A stretch of 64,000 bases of DNA, from positions 310,001-374,000 of the forward strand of contig OY776214.1 of NCBI GenBank assembly GCA_963675425.1. Direction: 5' to 3'. The notes beneath the pieces are model-generated. The model did not search any database. It worked only from the letters and a program-made list of their open reading frames with translations, and was not told where the DNA came from. This stretch comes from Sporobacter sp963675425. Lineage in GTDB: Bacteria > Bacillota > Clostridia > Oscillospirales > Oscillospiraceae. A program made the position numbers and the translations under genes. Positions 8,482 through 16,996 of this stretch are shown here, piece by piece; the stretch's first letter is position 1, and every line of letters starts with the position of its first letter.

Positions 8482-9438
8482 ATGATCCGCATAACTGATA
8501 TGACACTCAGCTGCCTTGAGGCCTATAAACCCTCAAAAGAGCAGCTGGCAAGGATGTACGCGCTGCTCTTGCATATTGGTCCCGATTTTATCGAGATGCC
8601 TGCCCGCGCATACGAAAGCCTGCGGCCGGATCCGGCGGACGGTATAATCCTTCGGATCACGACGCCATCCGAAGCGGAAGCCTATCCCGAGCTTCGCCGC
8701 TTTGTCTGCCGGCAGACGGGCTTTGAAGCCGCAGCCAATATTATGACGGAGCTTCAGGTTAACGACATCAAGGAGCTGACGTTTCTCGGCCAGAACGGCG
8801 CGCACAAAAATGTCCGGCTCGTCGGCCTGGACGATGTCTTATGTCATGATTACGAAAAAGCGTTTTCCAAAATTCTCAGCAGTATCAAAGGCCGCGTGGA
8901 GTTCTGCCCGGAGGATTCGTCCTACTGTGCAACGGCAGCCGCCGTGGAGTGGATCGCAGCCGGCGGGACAGACCTCGCCGCTTCCTTCGGGGGAATCGGC
9001 GGCAAAGCCGCGCTTGAAGAGGTCATCATGGCGCTGCGGGTTGGTCGGCGGTATAAGCCGAGCGCGTCTTACGACGTCTTCCCCGAGGCCGCCGATGTTC
9101 TTGAGGAGATCGTCGAACGGCGCTTCGAGGACCGCAAAGCAGTGATCGGGCGCGGGATCTTCGACGTGGAGTCCGGCATACATATCGACGGCATCATGAA
9201 AAAGCCGAAGATGTACGAACCCTTTTTCCCCGAGCTTGTGGGGCGCAGCAGAAAGCTTGTCATCGGCAAGCACTCCGGCAGAAAATCCATCGCGGCAAAA
9301 CTGACCGAAATGGGTTATACGGCCGGAAATTTTGATATTCAGCGTATACTGGGCGTTGTACGCAAGGAAAGTGTCAGCAAGCGATCCAGCCTGACGGACG
9401 CCGAATTTTTTAAAATCGCGGAGAAATACCGGTTATAG
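8482..9438 (+). CDS. nifV-omega: Homocitrate synthase omega subunit (C-terminal half of split NifV)
   Basis: 318 residues of HMGL-like family sequence carrying the later part of the isopropylmalate/homocitrate synthase fold: a degenerate TIM-barrel-like segment, then E-S-G-I-H-I-D-G-I and G-K-H-S-G-R-K-S. Those two segments belong to the subdomain that follows the barrel in intact NifV. It lacks the D-T-T-x-R-D-G-E-Q catalytic start, which is supplied by the next gene. C. pasteurianum makes homocitrate synthase from the same two chains in the same order. Homocitrate is the organic ligand of FeMo-cofactor. AGGAGG at 8469-8474 precedes the ATG. It is 12 bases from nifV-alpha and surely co-translated with it. 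Confidence 0.88.
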   Translation: MIRITDMTLSCLEAYKPSKEQLARMYALLLHIGPDFIEMPARAYESLRPDPADGIILRITTPSEAEAYPELRRFVCRQTGFEAAANIMTELQVNDIKELTFLGQNGAHKNVRLVGLDDVLCHDYEKAFSKILSSIKGRVEFCPEDSSYCATAAAVEWIAAGGTDLAASFGGIGGKAALEEVIMALRVGRRYKPSASYDVFPEAADVLEEIVERRFEDRKAVIGRGIFDVESGIHIDGIMKKPKMYEPFFPELVGRSRKLVIGKHSGRKSIAAKLTEMGYTAGNFDIQRILGVVRKESVSKRSSLTDAEFFKIAEKYRL

Positions 9439-9450
9439 AGTGGTGAGGCC

Positions 9451-10254
9451 ATGAAGCCAGTTAAACATATTGTGGATACGACCATGCGGGACGGCGAGCA
9501 GAGTCCCGGCATTGCCATGACTAAAGCCGAAAAACTACAAATCGCCGGCATCCTCGATCATGCCGGCATTTATCAGATTGAGGCCGGCACACCCGCTGTA
9601 GGTAATTACGAGATCGATGCGATCAGCGCCATTGTCGACAGTGTTAAAACAACAAAAATATCGGTTTGGAACAGGATCGTGATGGGTGATATTGAGAAAT
9701 CCATTCTCTGCCGGCCGGACATTATCCATATCAGCGCGCCCGTCTCGTACGTGCTGATCTACTCCAAGCTGAACAAAAACAAAGCCTGGGTCGTTAAAAG
9801 CCTGTTGTCCTGCGTGGAGTACGCAGCCGGGCAGGGGTTTGACGTCACCGTTGGCTTTGAGGATGCCTCCCGCGCCGATATCACGTTTATGACGACACTG
9901 GCCCGTCAGCTTAAGGAGCTGGGCGTATCCCGCATCCGCTTTGCCGACACAGTCGGCGTCTTGTCCCCGGCCAGAACGTATGAAACCGTCAAGGAAATCA
10001 TTGATTATTCCGGCATTGAGGTAGAGCTGCACGCGCATAACGACCTGGGCATGGCGGTGGCCAACACGATTATGGGCGCCAAGGCCGGCGCCAATTATCT
10101 CGACACGACAATCCGCGGCATCGGCGAGCGGGCCGGCAACTGCGATTTTTATAAGCTCGTGAGCGCCGCGTACAATCTGTTTGATCTGGGCGTTACGCGG
10201 TATCAGGCCGATAGGATCCAAACGGAGATTTCGGAGATTTTAAATTTGAACTGA
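9451..10254 (+). CDS. nifV-alpha: Homocitrate synthase alpha subunit (catalytic barrel of split NifV)
   Basis: 267 residues forming the catalytic TIM barrel of the alpha-isopropylmalate/homocitrate synthase family. D-T-T-M-R-D-G-E-Q-S-P-G lies at residues 8-19. The metal ligands are in V-E-L-H-A-H-N-D-L-G-M-A, and the glycine-rich G-I-G-E-R-A-G-N-C signature follows. The chain ends where intact NifV continues into its second domain, which is encoded by the preceding omega gene. It condenses acetyl-CoA with 2-oxoglutarate to give homocitrate. It is the last gene of the nif run; a strong terminator begins 45 bases after its stop. Confidence 0.9.
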   Translation: MKPVKHIVDTTMRDGEQSPGIAMTKAEKLQIAGILDHAGIYQIEAGTPAVGNYEIDAISAIVDSVKTTKISVWNRIVMGDIEKSILCRPDIIHISAPVSYVLIYSKLNKNKAWVVKSLLSCVEYAAGQGFDVTVGFEDASRADITFMTTLARQLKELGVSRIRFADTVGVLSPARTYETVKEIIDYSGIEVELHAHNDLGMAVANTIMGAKAGANYLDTTIRGIGERAGNCDFYKLVSAAYNLFDLGVTRYQADRIQTEISEILNLN

Positions 10255-10298
10255 TAGTACGAAAGCCTTCTCTTATAGCCGATGCAAAACTGCCAGTA

Positions 10299-10337
10299 AT
10301 AATAAAGCGGACGACCAATGGTCGTCCGCTTTATTAT
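10299..10337. terminator. Bidirectional terminator between nifV-alpha and the convergent gene
   Basis: An 18-bp perfect stem (10299-10316 with 10320-10337) closes a three-base loop. A-rich and T-rich ends flank the GC core, so it can stop transcription from both sides of this convergent junction. Confidence 0.9.
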
Positions 10338-10408
10338 ACGAGCTTAAACAGGATTTCAAAACACTGCAATGGGCCTGAACGCGCATTCAGCACTGCTTGA
10401 CGGATAAT

Positions 10409-11668
10409 TTAACGCTTGCCGTATGTACGCACGGTGTCCACCATCGCCTCGACGTTCTCCGGCTTGGCGTAGTCGATGCCGCACGCCGTTGAGAAAATGT
10501 AACCGCCGCCGGGCGCGCAGCCGTCGATCAGCCGCTTGACCTCGTCGATAACCTGCCGCTTCGAGCCGTAATCCAGCAGATTCGTCGAAAACCCGCCGGT
10601 GATGCAGGCCGTATCGCCGAGCACTTTTTTGGCGTTCAGCATATCCACTTTTTCAAAGTGATACAGCACCTTGCCCCTTGGCACTTCCTTCAGGCACTCC
10701 AGGCGGCTGTCGTATCCGCCCTCCGTATAGATATACGGCACAAGGCCGCTGTCGATAATGGTATGAATGATCTCGCGCAGGTCCTTCCAGTAAAACTGCC
10801 GGTACTGTTCGGGATTCATAAAGGTATCCATACCCTTATGCAGCGGCATGAAAACGTGCTTTCCGGGCATGACCGTGCCGAGCATTTTGAGATAGGCCTT
10901 CGTTTTTTCAAGGTCCTCTTGGCAATATTGGAGCACCAGCTCACTGCGCAGCATCATATCCATCATACCGTCGAGGGTGCCGCGCAGCATGTCGCTGTAA
11001 TTGTCGTACGGCACGCCGGCCAGCGCCTTGGCCAGCACGGGATAGCCCTTGGCTTCGATGTCCTCGTCAAATTTCTGCGACAGCCCGGCGATGGCCGTAT
11101 TCATCTCATTAATCTTCCAGAGCGTCTCGATCATTTTTTTCGTTTCCGGCTGGCTCAGTGTGGCGGCCATGCCGTTATGGCCGCCGAACATCATGTTCGC
11201 CGTCAGGTTCCAGCCGGCCATGGGCTCTAAAAGCCCCGTCGTGCGTGCCATGGCCTTCGTGACAAACCAGCCCGTCCGGTCTCGCATGAACTCGTCAAAC
11301 TCATCGTCCTCCAGAATGGGAAACTCAATAAACTGATGGATGGAGTTTTTGTCGATGACGGCCCCCGGCATGCCGGCCCAGCGCATGGTCTTGGGCTGGG
11401 CCAGCTCAAAGATGGGGCCGCAGCCGGCGTTGACGTATGAATGGCCGATCATATAGTCGGGCTCGTATTCGTCGAGGAATTTGAAAATGCTCTCGCGTGT
11501 TTTTGATAGATCGTTGTCGTAGAGAATCTCCGCCATCGTATATCCGGCATGGATATACGGATAGCACTGGGCGATGGGAATGAGCGGGATCGTGTCCGGC
11601 TCCTTGAGCGCAATGCTGTCGTTTAAGCGCTTGAGCCTGAGATCGTACAATTCCTTGTTCGTAGCCAT
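10409..11668 (-). CDS. Uroporphyrinogen decarboxylase superfamily protein (methyltransferase-like)
   Basis: 419-residue protein of the UROD/MtaA superfamily, whose members include HemE and the corrinoid:coenzyme methyltransferases. P-I-A-Q-C-Y-P-Y, an E-P-M-A-G-W-N segment, P-L-H-K-G-M-D-T-F-M and a late G-G-F-S-T-N-L-L are visible. The H-x-C zinc site of MtaA/MtbA-type enzymes is replaced by Y-H-F-E-K-V-D, so standard methylcobamide:CoM activity is doubtful. HemE is unlikely because no other haem genes are present. The start at 11668 has AAAGGAGAG six bases upstream; the frame extends nine codons further without a site. It is divergent from the ABC importer and may act on the same compound, for example in demethylation. 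Substrate unknown. Confidence 0.7.
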   Translation of the reverse strand: MATNKELYDLRLKRLNDSIALKEPDTIPLIPIAQCYPYIHAGYTMAEILYDNDLSKTRESIFKFLDEYEPDYMIGHSYVNAGCGPIFELAQPKTMRWAGMPGAVIDKNSIHQFIEFPILEDDEFDEFMRDRTGWFVTKAMARTTGLLEPMAGWNLTANMMFGGHNGMAATLSQPETKKMIETLWKINEMNTAIAGLSQKFDEDIEAKGYPVLAKALAGVPYDNYSDMLRGTLDGMMDMMLRSELVLQYCQEDLEKTKAYLKMLGTVMPGKHVFMPLHKGMDTFMNPEQYRQFYWKDLREIIHTIIDSGLVPYIYTEGGYDSRLECLKEVPRGKVLYHFEKVDMLNAKKVLGDTACITGGFSTNLLDYGSKRQVIDEVKRLIDGCAPGGGYIFSTACGIDYAKPENVEAMVDTVRTYGKR

Positions 11669-12184
11669 ATTATCTCTCCTTTTTAATTTATCCAAAATTT
11701 AAAGGCGCTCGGCAAATGCGACTGGAACTTTATACGGGAGACCGGCGGCGACTTCGCCGGCCTGCTTTGTATACACGCTTATCTCGGGTTGGATACGCAC
11801 CAAGGCTCCTTCACCCTCTTTATTCAATATCATAATCTTGTATAATCCTAACAAAGTTTTCCACGAAAAACAATTGCGGCTTAATAAATATCGTATAATT
11901 TCTAACTGAATATTTACTCCCATTAGCATTTTTAATGTTTCGGCACGCCGTTCCCTTTAATCGAGTCAGTTTACTAAGCGGACCTTTAATATTGTCTGAT
12001 ATACAAACTTGACATACCAAATTGGGGTCTGAATTGTTGACTTCGACGAAGCGGACAAATATATTAATAGCATTGGGGTTGTGCTGTTTATACAAGTGAT
12101 TTTGCGATTTCTGTTTCTCTTTTAGGTAGATTTACGGCGCAATCCGCCACCCGGTAAAACTAATTTTTATAAGGAGGAAGAAAA
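11669..12184. other. AT-rich divergent intergenic region
   Basis: 516 bases between two divergent genes. Short minus-strand frames here have no ribosome site and no recognisable product, so no gene is called. A good rightward promoter is present (listed separately). The region near 11705-11760 contains a GC-rich inverted repeat (ccggcg/cgccgg). Promoter elements for the minus-strand gene could not be fixed with confidence. Confidence 0.5.
12037..12065 (+). promoter_or_regulatory. Sigma-A-type promoter for the ABC importer operon
   Basis: TTGACT (12037-12042), a 17-base spacer and TATATT (12060-12065). The expected transcript start near 12073 leaves a leader of about 110 bases before the binding-protein gene. 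Confidence 0.6.
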
Positions 12185-13222
12185 TTGAAGAAAACCATCG
12201 CAATCATTCTTGCGCTAATGCTCATGATGGCCTTTATGGCAGGCTGCGGCAGCAAGACCGCTGAAGCAGGTCCCGATAGCGCCGGAGGCACCGTTGCCCT
12301 TGACGGCAAGGACGTTTTCTCAGACCCGGTTCTGATCGCTTGGATTCCCATGAGTACCGCCGGGCAGGTCAATACCATTGTGCAGCAGGCAGCCGATGAG
12401 ATCATGGCGACGTACGCCACTGTCACGATCAACTTCTTCGACGCCAGTTTCGACCCCAATACACAAATCACGCTTATCAACGAATGCATCACCCAGGGCT
12501 ATGACGCAATCGTCATGGAATGCGCCGATGCCACCGCCGTTGGCCCTGTCATCGCCGAGGCCGAGGAAGCCGGCGTCAACGTCATCACGGTCAACCTTAA
12601 CACCGACGTGGTACATACCATGTATATCAAATGCGACAGCTACTCCGGCGGCTGGGTATCCGCGGAAGCCATGATGCAGATGCTCGGCGGCAAGGGTAAT
12701 ATCCTGCTACTTGACGTCCCGGCGGAGCAGGCCGTTTCCACAACGTTCTGCAAGGGCTTTGAGGAATATGTAAAAGAAAACAATCCCGACGTCAACATCC
12801 TCGAATACATCAATCTCAATGGCAACGCGCAGGAGGACGCCTATAACGCGATGCGCGACCTGCTCACCAAGTATGATACTATCGACGGCGTTTACTCCCC
12901 CGACGACAACTTCGGCCTGGGCATCGTCCAGGCCATTCAGGAGGCTGGACGTCTCGACGAAGGCATCATCGTCTGGGGCACCGATCTGCAGCCCGGCGGC
13001 ATTGACGCCATTCTAGCCGGCGACCTCGCGGGCAGCTGCTGGTCCGACCGGTATTCCGGCCTGTACGCCGCGTTTACTACAGCGCTGTATTTTGCACAGA
13101 CGGGCATTACCGCCAAATCCCTTGGATACACGGAAACACCGACAACCTATGTCCGTTTCAGAGCCATTACGCAGGACAATATCAACGAGCTGCTCCCACT
13201 GACGCGCTGGCCGGGCTATTAA
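12185..13222 (+). CDS. Sugar-type ABC transporter substrate-binding lipoprotein
   Basis: 345 residues. The signal peptide of about 20 residues ends in a lipobox M-A-G-C, so the mature protein is lipid-anchored outside the membrane. The remainder is a periplasmic-binding-protein-like (RbsB/Peripla_BP_4) fold, with a Q-G-Y-D-A-I-V-M-E hinge region and V-W-G-T-D-L-Q-P-G-G near the C-terminus. Translation starts at TTG, seven bases after AAGGAGG. It is followed by two permeases and a double ATPase of the CUT2 class, which take up sugars, cyclitols or autoinducer-2. The ligand is not deducible; the reductase, bicupin and dehydrogenase genes downstream suggest a cyclic or sugar-like compound. Confidence 0.88.
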   Translation: MKKTIAIILALMLMMAFMAGCGSKTAEAGPDSAGGTVALDGKDVFSDPVLIAWIPMSTAGQVNTIVQQAADEIMATYATVTINFFDASFDPNTQITLINECITQGYDAIVMECADATAVGPVIAEAEEAGVNVITVNLNTDVVHTMYIKCDSYSGGWVSAEAMMQMLGGKGNILLLDVPAEQAVSTTFCKGFEEYVKENNPDVNILEYINLNGNAQEDAYNAMRDLLTKYDTIDGVYSPDDNFGLGIVQAIQEAGRLDEGIIVWGTDLQPGGIDAILAGDLAGSCWSDRYSGLYAAFTTALYFAQTGITAKSLGYTETPTTYVRFRAITQDNINELLPLTRWPGY

Positions 13223-13278
13223 TAGCAGGGGCGCTTGACATACTGGTAATTTATAGGTATAAATAAACTGTGTTTGCC

Positions 13279-13309
13279 TGCGGGGCCCTTCATAACGCAG
13301 GGCCCCGCA
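13279..13309 (+). terminator. Intercistronic hairpin after the binding-protein gene
   Basis: A 10-bp GC-rich stem (13279-13288 with 13300-13309) with an 11-base loop and no T-run. Such hairpins after binding-protein genes usually lower permease expression relative to the binding protein by partial termination or by stabilising the 5' message. Confidence 0.55.
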
Positions 13310-13361
13310 AGCCGCTTTACGCCATTGTTTTCTTCAAAGGATAAAGGGAGGGTAACCCTAA

Positions 13362-14336
13362 ATGAACAGTAAAAACACCCGAAGGCTGGTTTCGGTTGTC
13401 CTGATCATTCTGCTCGGCCTGGTCTTCGGGCTGACGTCCAGCTCCTTTCTCTCCAGCCGAAACCTGATACAACTGCTCCGGGAAACGGCCTATACGGGCC
13501 TCGTCGCCTGCGGCATCTGCTTCGTCATGGTCGGCGGCGGCATTGACCTGTCGGCCGGCGGCGTTATTTGTCTCGTCGGCATCATTGTCGCGCGCACGGC
13601 ACAAACGCTCTGGCTGCCGGGCCTTGTGGTAATAGCCGTCGGCCTGCTCGCCGGCGCGGCCTGCGGCCTCTTTAACGGCGTTGTCACCACGCGTCTTCAT
13701 ATGACGGAATTTGTGACAACGCTGGCCTCCGGCGCCGTTTTTTCAGGCCTTGCGCTCCTTCTGCAGTTTCGGGACGGTGGCCGGATGATCTCCGTCACGC
13801 TTAAAAATCCGGGATTTATATTTTTTGGCAAGACGGTGGGCGGCATTTACTGGATTATCATCGTCTGGCTCGTACTGACCATTGTGATGCAGTTTGTCAT
13901 GAGCGGCACGAAATTCGGGCTGCATGTGATGGCGGGCGGCTCTCACGCCAAGTCGGCCGAGATGTCCGGCGTCAACACACGGCGCATCAAGGTGCTGACC
14001 TTTATGATCAGCGGCGCGTTCGCGGGCCTCGCCGCAGCCATGATTGTGGCGTATCAGACCGGCACAAACCAGACGCTTGGGAACATGATGGAATTCAACG
14101 CCATAGCGGCCTGCGTTGTAGGCGGCGTGATGCTGGGCGGCGGCAAGGGCGACCCGATATCCGGTTTTCTGGGGGCGCTTTTAATGACGCTGATCACAAA
14201 CGGCCTTTATAAGCTGGGGCTCACGACAGGCGGTACATACGCAATGCAGGGCATCGTGATCCTTCTGGCTATGAGCTTTGACGGGCAGTTTAACCGCTTG
14301 AGCATGAAGCGGCTTGAGCTGCGCGGCCGGCTGTGA
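13362..14336 (+). CDS. ABC transporter permease, RbsC/BPD_transp_2 family
   Basis: 324-residue integral membrane protein with about nine hydrophobic segments. The family signature G-G-G-I-D-L-S-A-G-G lies near residue 62, and A-G-G-S-H-A-K-S-A-E-M-S-G-V in the cytoplasmic loop contacts the ATPase. It forms the translocation channel with the second permease gene downstream. AGGGAGGG lies upstream of the ATG. The 3' end overlaps the start region of the ATPase gene, indicating one operon. Two different permeases rather than one permease homodimer resemble the AI-2 (LsrC/LsrD) layout, but no lsr kinase is present. Confidence 0.88.
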   Translation: MNSKNTRRLVSVVLIILLGLVFGLTSSSFLSSRNLIQLLRETAYTGLVACGICFVMVGGGIDLSAGGVICLVGIIVARTAQTLWLPGLVVIAVGLLAGAACGLFNGVVTTRLHMTEFVTTLASGAVFSGLALLLQFRDGGRMISVTLKNPGFIFFGKTVGGIYWIIIVWLVLTIVMQFVMSGTKFGLHVMAGGSHAKSAEMSGVNTRRIKVLTFMISGAFAGLAAAMIVAYQTGTNQTLGNMMEFNAIAACVVGGVMLGGGKGDPISGFLGALLMTLITNGLYKLGLTTGGTYAMQGIVILLAMSFDGQFNRLSMKRLELRGRL

Positions 14337-14352
14337 CGAGGGAGGTCACCAT

Positions 14353-15867
14353 ATGTCTATGAACAACGCGCTTTTATATGCCAAAGGCATCTGCAAGCAG
14401 TTTAACGGCATCAAGGTTTTAAAAAGCATCGACCTCGAAATCCAAAGCGGCGAGGTCCACGCCCTTATGGGCGAGAACGGCGCCGGCAAATCCACCATTA
14501 TCAAGATCATAACCGGCTTTTATGAGAAGGACGCCGGAGCGCTATTCATAAACGGCGAGCCGGTGGATATAAACTCCCGACAGGACGCGCGCGAGCTCGG
14601 CATCTCTGTTATTTACCAGGAGCTGAGCCTTATCCCGGCGCTCACGGTAGCGGAAAATATCTTCCTCGGTCAGGAGCTCACGAACAAGGGTGTGCTGGCT
14701 AAGAAGAAGATGAACGCGGCCGTGAAGGCGCTCATTGACAAGTACGAATTTGACTTAAAGCCCACTTCCTCCGTCGAAAGCCTGGGTATGGCCAAGCGCC
14801 AGATGGTGGAGATTCTCAAGGCGCTATCCGCCAACGCCCGGCTCATCATCATGGACGAGCCTACGGCGTCGCTGTCGGCGGCCGAGACGGAAAAGCTGTT
14901 TGATACAATCGAGGGCCTGAAAAAAAAGGGCGCGGCGATCCTCTACATATCTCACAGACTTGAGGAGGTTTACCGCATCGCCGACCGGCTCACCGTCATG
15001 CGTGACGGCGAAAATGTCGGCGTACTGGAAAAAGCCGATATCAACGCGCCCAAGGTAACGAAAATGATGATCGGCCGGGAAATCCGGCGCATTTCCGACC
15101 GCAGCACGCCTGTTATTAATAAAGACGTCTGTCTGGAAGTCCGCGGCCTGTCATATAAAAAAATCCTCGGCGGCGTGGATTTTGCGGCGTACGGCGGTGA
15201 AGTACTCGGCATCGGCGGCCTCGTCGGCTCGGGCCGGACGGAGCTCATCAAATGCATCTACGGCGCTTTAAAGCCGGACGCCGGCACGATTACACTGGGC
15301 GGAAAGCCCATCAAAAAAACCGTCGGCCGGAACATCAAAAACGGCTTCGGCCTCGTCCCGGAGGACCGGCGGCGCGAGGGCTATGTCCCCGTTTTATCAA
15401 TCGAGCGCAACCTGACGGCCGCCAGTTATGACATCCTGGCAAAAGCCGGCGTCGTCAGCCGAAAAAGCGAAATTGCCCACGCGGAAAAAGCCATCAAAGA
15501 TTACGATGTGCGCCCGACACTGCGGCGGCTGCCCGTCAGCAATCTGTCCGGCGGCAACCAGCAAAAGGTCGTATTGGGCCGGTGGCTGTCGCGCGAGCTG
15601 AAAGTTCTTTTACTCGACGAGCCCACAGCCGGCGTTGACGTCGGCGTCAAGGAGGACCTGTACAACTACGTCTGGGACTTAGCGCGCTCCGGCGCCATCG
15701 TCCTCATGGTTTCATCGGACCTTGAAGAGCTGACCTATGTCTCCGACAGAATACTCGTAATGCATGGCGGCAAATTCTTTGAGGAGTTTTCACGGGGGAA
15801 CGCCACGCAGGAGGCGATACTGCTCGCGTCCTCCGGCGTTCACACGGAGGAGGGCCGAGCTTTATGA
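14353..15867 (+). CDS. Sugar-type ABC transporter ATP-binding protein with two ATPase domains (RbsA-like)
   Basis: 504 residues, two tandem ABC domains typical of CUT2 importers. Domain 1 (about 5-245) has Walker A G-E-N-G-A-G-K-S-T and Walker B L-I-I-M-D-E-P-T, with a divergent signature (E-S-L-G-M-A-K-R-Q). Domain 2 (about 255-500) has a degenerate Walker A (G-L-V-G-S-G-R-T-E), an intact L-S-G-G-N-Q-Q-K signature and L-L-L-D-E-P-T-A-G-V-D. This asymmetry is normal for RbsA/MglA. The start at 14353 follows GGAGG by seven bases; an earlier in-frame ATG at 14314 lies inside the permease gene. Its stop overlaps the next ATG (ATGA). Confidence 0.9.
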   Translation: MSMNNALLYAKGICKQFNGIKVLKSIDLEIQSGEVHALMGENGAGKSTIIKIITGFYEKDAGALFINGEPVDINSRQDARELGISVIYQELSLIPALTVAENIFLGQELTNKGVLAKKKMNAAVKALIDKYEFDLKPTSSVESLGMAKRQMVEILKALSANARLIIMDEPTASLSAAETEKLFDTIEGLKKKGAAILYISHRLEEVYRIADRLTVMRDGENVGVLEKADINAPKVTKMMIGREIRRISDRSTPVINKDVCLEVRGLSYKKILGGVDFAAYGGEVLGIGGLVGSGRTELIKCIYGALKPDAGTITLGGKPIKKTVGRNIKNGFGLVPEDRRREGYVPVLSIERNLTAASYDILAKAGVVSRKSEIAHAEKAIKDYDVRPTLRRLPVSNLSGGNQQKVVLGRWLSRELKVLLLDEPTAGVDVGVKEDLYNYVWDLARSGAIVLMVSSDLEELTYVSDRILVMHGGKFFEEFSRGNATQEAILLASSGVHTEEGRAL

Positions 15868-16901
15868 AGAAGATAGAGAAATTCCTGGGCAACGCGTGGG
15901 GACAGCGCATCACCATCCTGGCCGTCATATTTATCGTCATGGCCATCTTCGCCCAGAAGTTCTTTCTGCTCGATAATTTTAAAAGCATCCTCATTTCTAT
16001 CAGCCTGTATGGCGTTATGGCCTGCGGCATGCTGTTTGTCATTCTCGTGGGCGGCATCGATTTATGCGTCGGCTCCACGGCCGCCCTGGCCAGCTGCTTC
16101 ATGCTGAAGATTTTAACGGCAAACGGCAACTCGACGTATGGCCTGCTGATCGGCTTTGCCGTGGCAATGGGCCTGTGCGTTCTGCTCGGCCTGTTTCATG
16201 GCGTGCAGGCCGCGTACTTCGGCCTGCCGGCCTTCGTCGTAACGCTTGCCACCCAGTACGCCATATACGGCGCGATGCTGGACTTCACGAACGGCAGCTT
16301 CATTTACAATAAAAACACGGGGGATATCTTTTATCAGGTGGCCAGCGGCCAGCTGCTCGGTATCCCGATGACCATCGTGTGGTTTCTCATCGCCGTCATT
16401 ATCAGCGCGCTGGTGCTCGGCTGCACCACATTTGGCCGGCGCGTGTACCTTGTTGGCGGCAATCCCGACGCAGCAAAGCTCCTGGGCATCAACACCAAAA
16501 AATACACCGTTATTGCTTATGTCATCAGCAGCGTAACAGCCAGCTTCACGGGGATCGTGCTCGCATCGCTCAACATGTCGGCCTATGCCGGTACGGCCCG
16601 CGGCTACGAGGGCAAGGTGCTCATGGCCATGGTCGTCGGCGGCATTAACCTGATGGGCGGTGAAGGCGGCATACCGGGCGCCGTATTTGGCGCGCTGTTT
16701 GTCGGCATTATCAATAACGCCCTGATCCTGCTTGACGTTTCTACCGACTATCAGGGCTTCGTACAGGGCGTCGTAATACTTGCGGCCATCGCGCTGAACA
16801 TCTATACGTCCCGTAAGGCGCAGGGTCTTATAAGGCCGCGCAAAGCGCGGGCCGGTGAGAAGCGTAAAACGCGCGAGCTCGTCGGCACCAAAGAGCGCTG
16901 A
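15864..16901 (+). CDS. ABC transporter permease, second subunit (RbsC-like)
   Basis: 345 residues with hydrophobic segments spread over most of its length and a basic C-terminal tail (R-K-A-R-A-G-E-K-R-K). L-V-G-G-I-D-L-C-V-G-S and V-G-G-N-P-D-A-A-K-L-L-G-I match the BPD_transp_2 family. It is translationally coupled to the ATPase gene by a four-base ATGA overlap. With the first permease it should make a heterodimeric channel. Confidence 0.88.
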   Translation: MKKIEKFLGNAWGQRITILAVIFIVMAIFAQKFFLLDNFKSILISISLYGVMACGMLFVILVGGIDLCVGSTAALASCFMLKILTANGNSTYGLLIGFAVAMGLCVLLGLFHGVQAAYFGLPAFVVTLATQYAIYGAMLDFTNGSFIYNKNTGDIFYQVASGQLLGIPMTIVWFLIAVIISALVLGCTTFGRRVYLVGGNPDAAKLLGINTKKYTVIAYVISSVTASFTGIVLASLNMSAYAGTARGYEGKVLMAMVVGGINLMGGEGGIPGAVFGALFVGIINNALILLDVSTDYQGFVQGVVILAAIALNIYTSRKAQGLIRPRKARAGEKRKTRELVGTKER

Positions 16902-16959
16902 CCCTAAACACACGGACGAGACAATACTTTAAAAGCTTATCGCCTCACTTAATACCCAG

Positions 16960-16996
16960 AAAGGAAACGCGCACGAACTGTGCGCAACGTAAACTC
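16960..16996 (+). promoter_or_regulatory. Ribosome site separated from start codon by a hairpin
   Basis: AAAGGA at 16960-16965 lies 31 bases before the ATG, too far for normal initiation. A 6-bp hairpin (GCGCAC at 16969-16974 with GTGCGC at 16980-16985) lies between them. Folding shortens the effective gap to about 14 bases. The paralogous reductase gene at 27916 has the same arrangement. Confidence 0.45.

Noticed and set aside
10658..11230. 190-residue + strand open frame antisense to the UROD-like gene
   Set aside because: It overlaps a well-supported gene on the other strand, has no ribosome site, and its composition (His/Leu/Val rich) is that of a codon shadow.
10409..11668. HemE uroporphyrinogen decarboxylase
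   Set aside because: No porphyrin genes nearby, and the sequence fits the methyltransferase-like branch of the superfamily better, although its zinc motif is missing.
11699..12095. Two minus-strand open frames in the AT-rich divergent region
   Set aside because: Neither has a ribosome site, a recognisable domain or a neighbour relationship; one overlaps the rightward promoter region.
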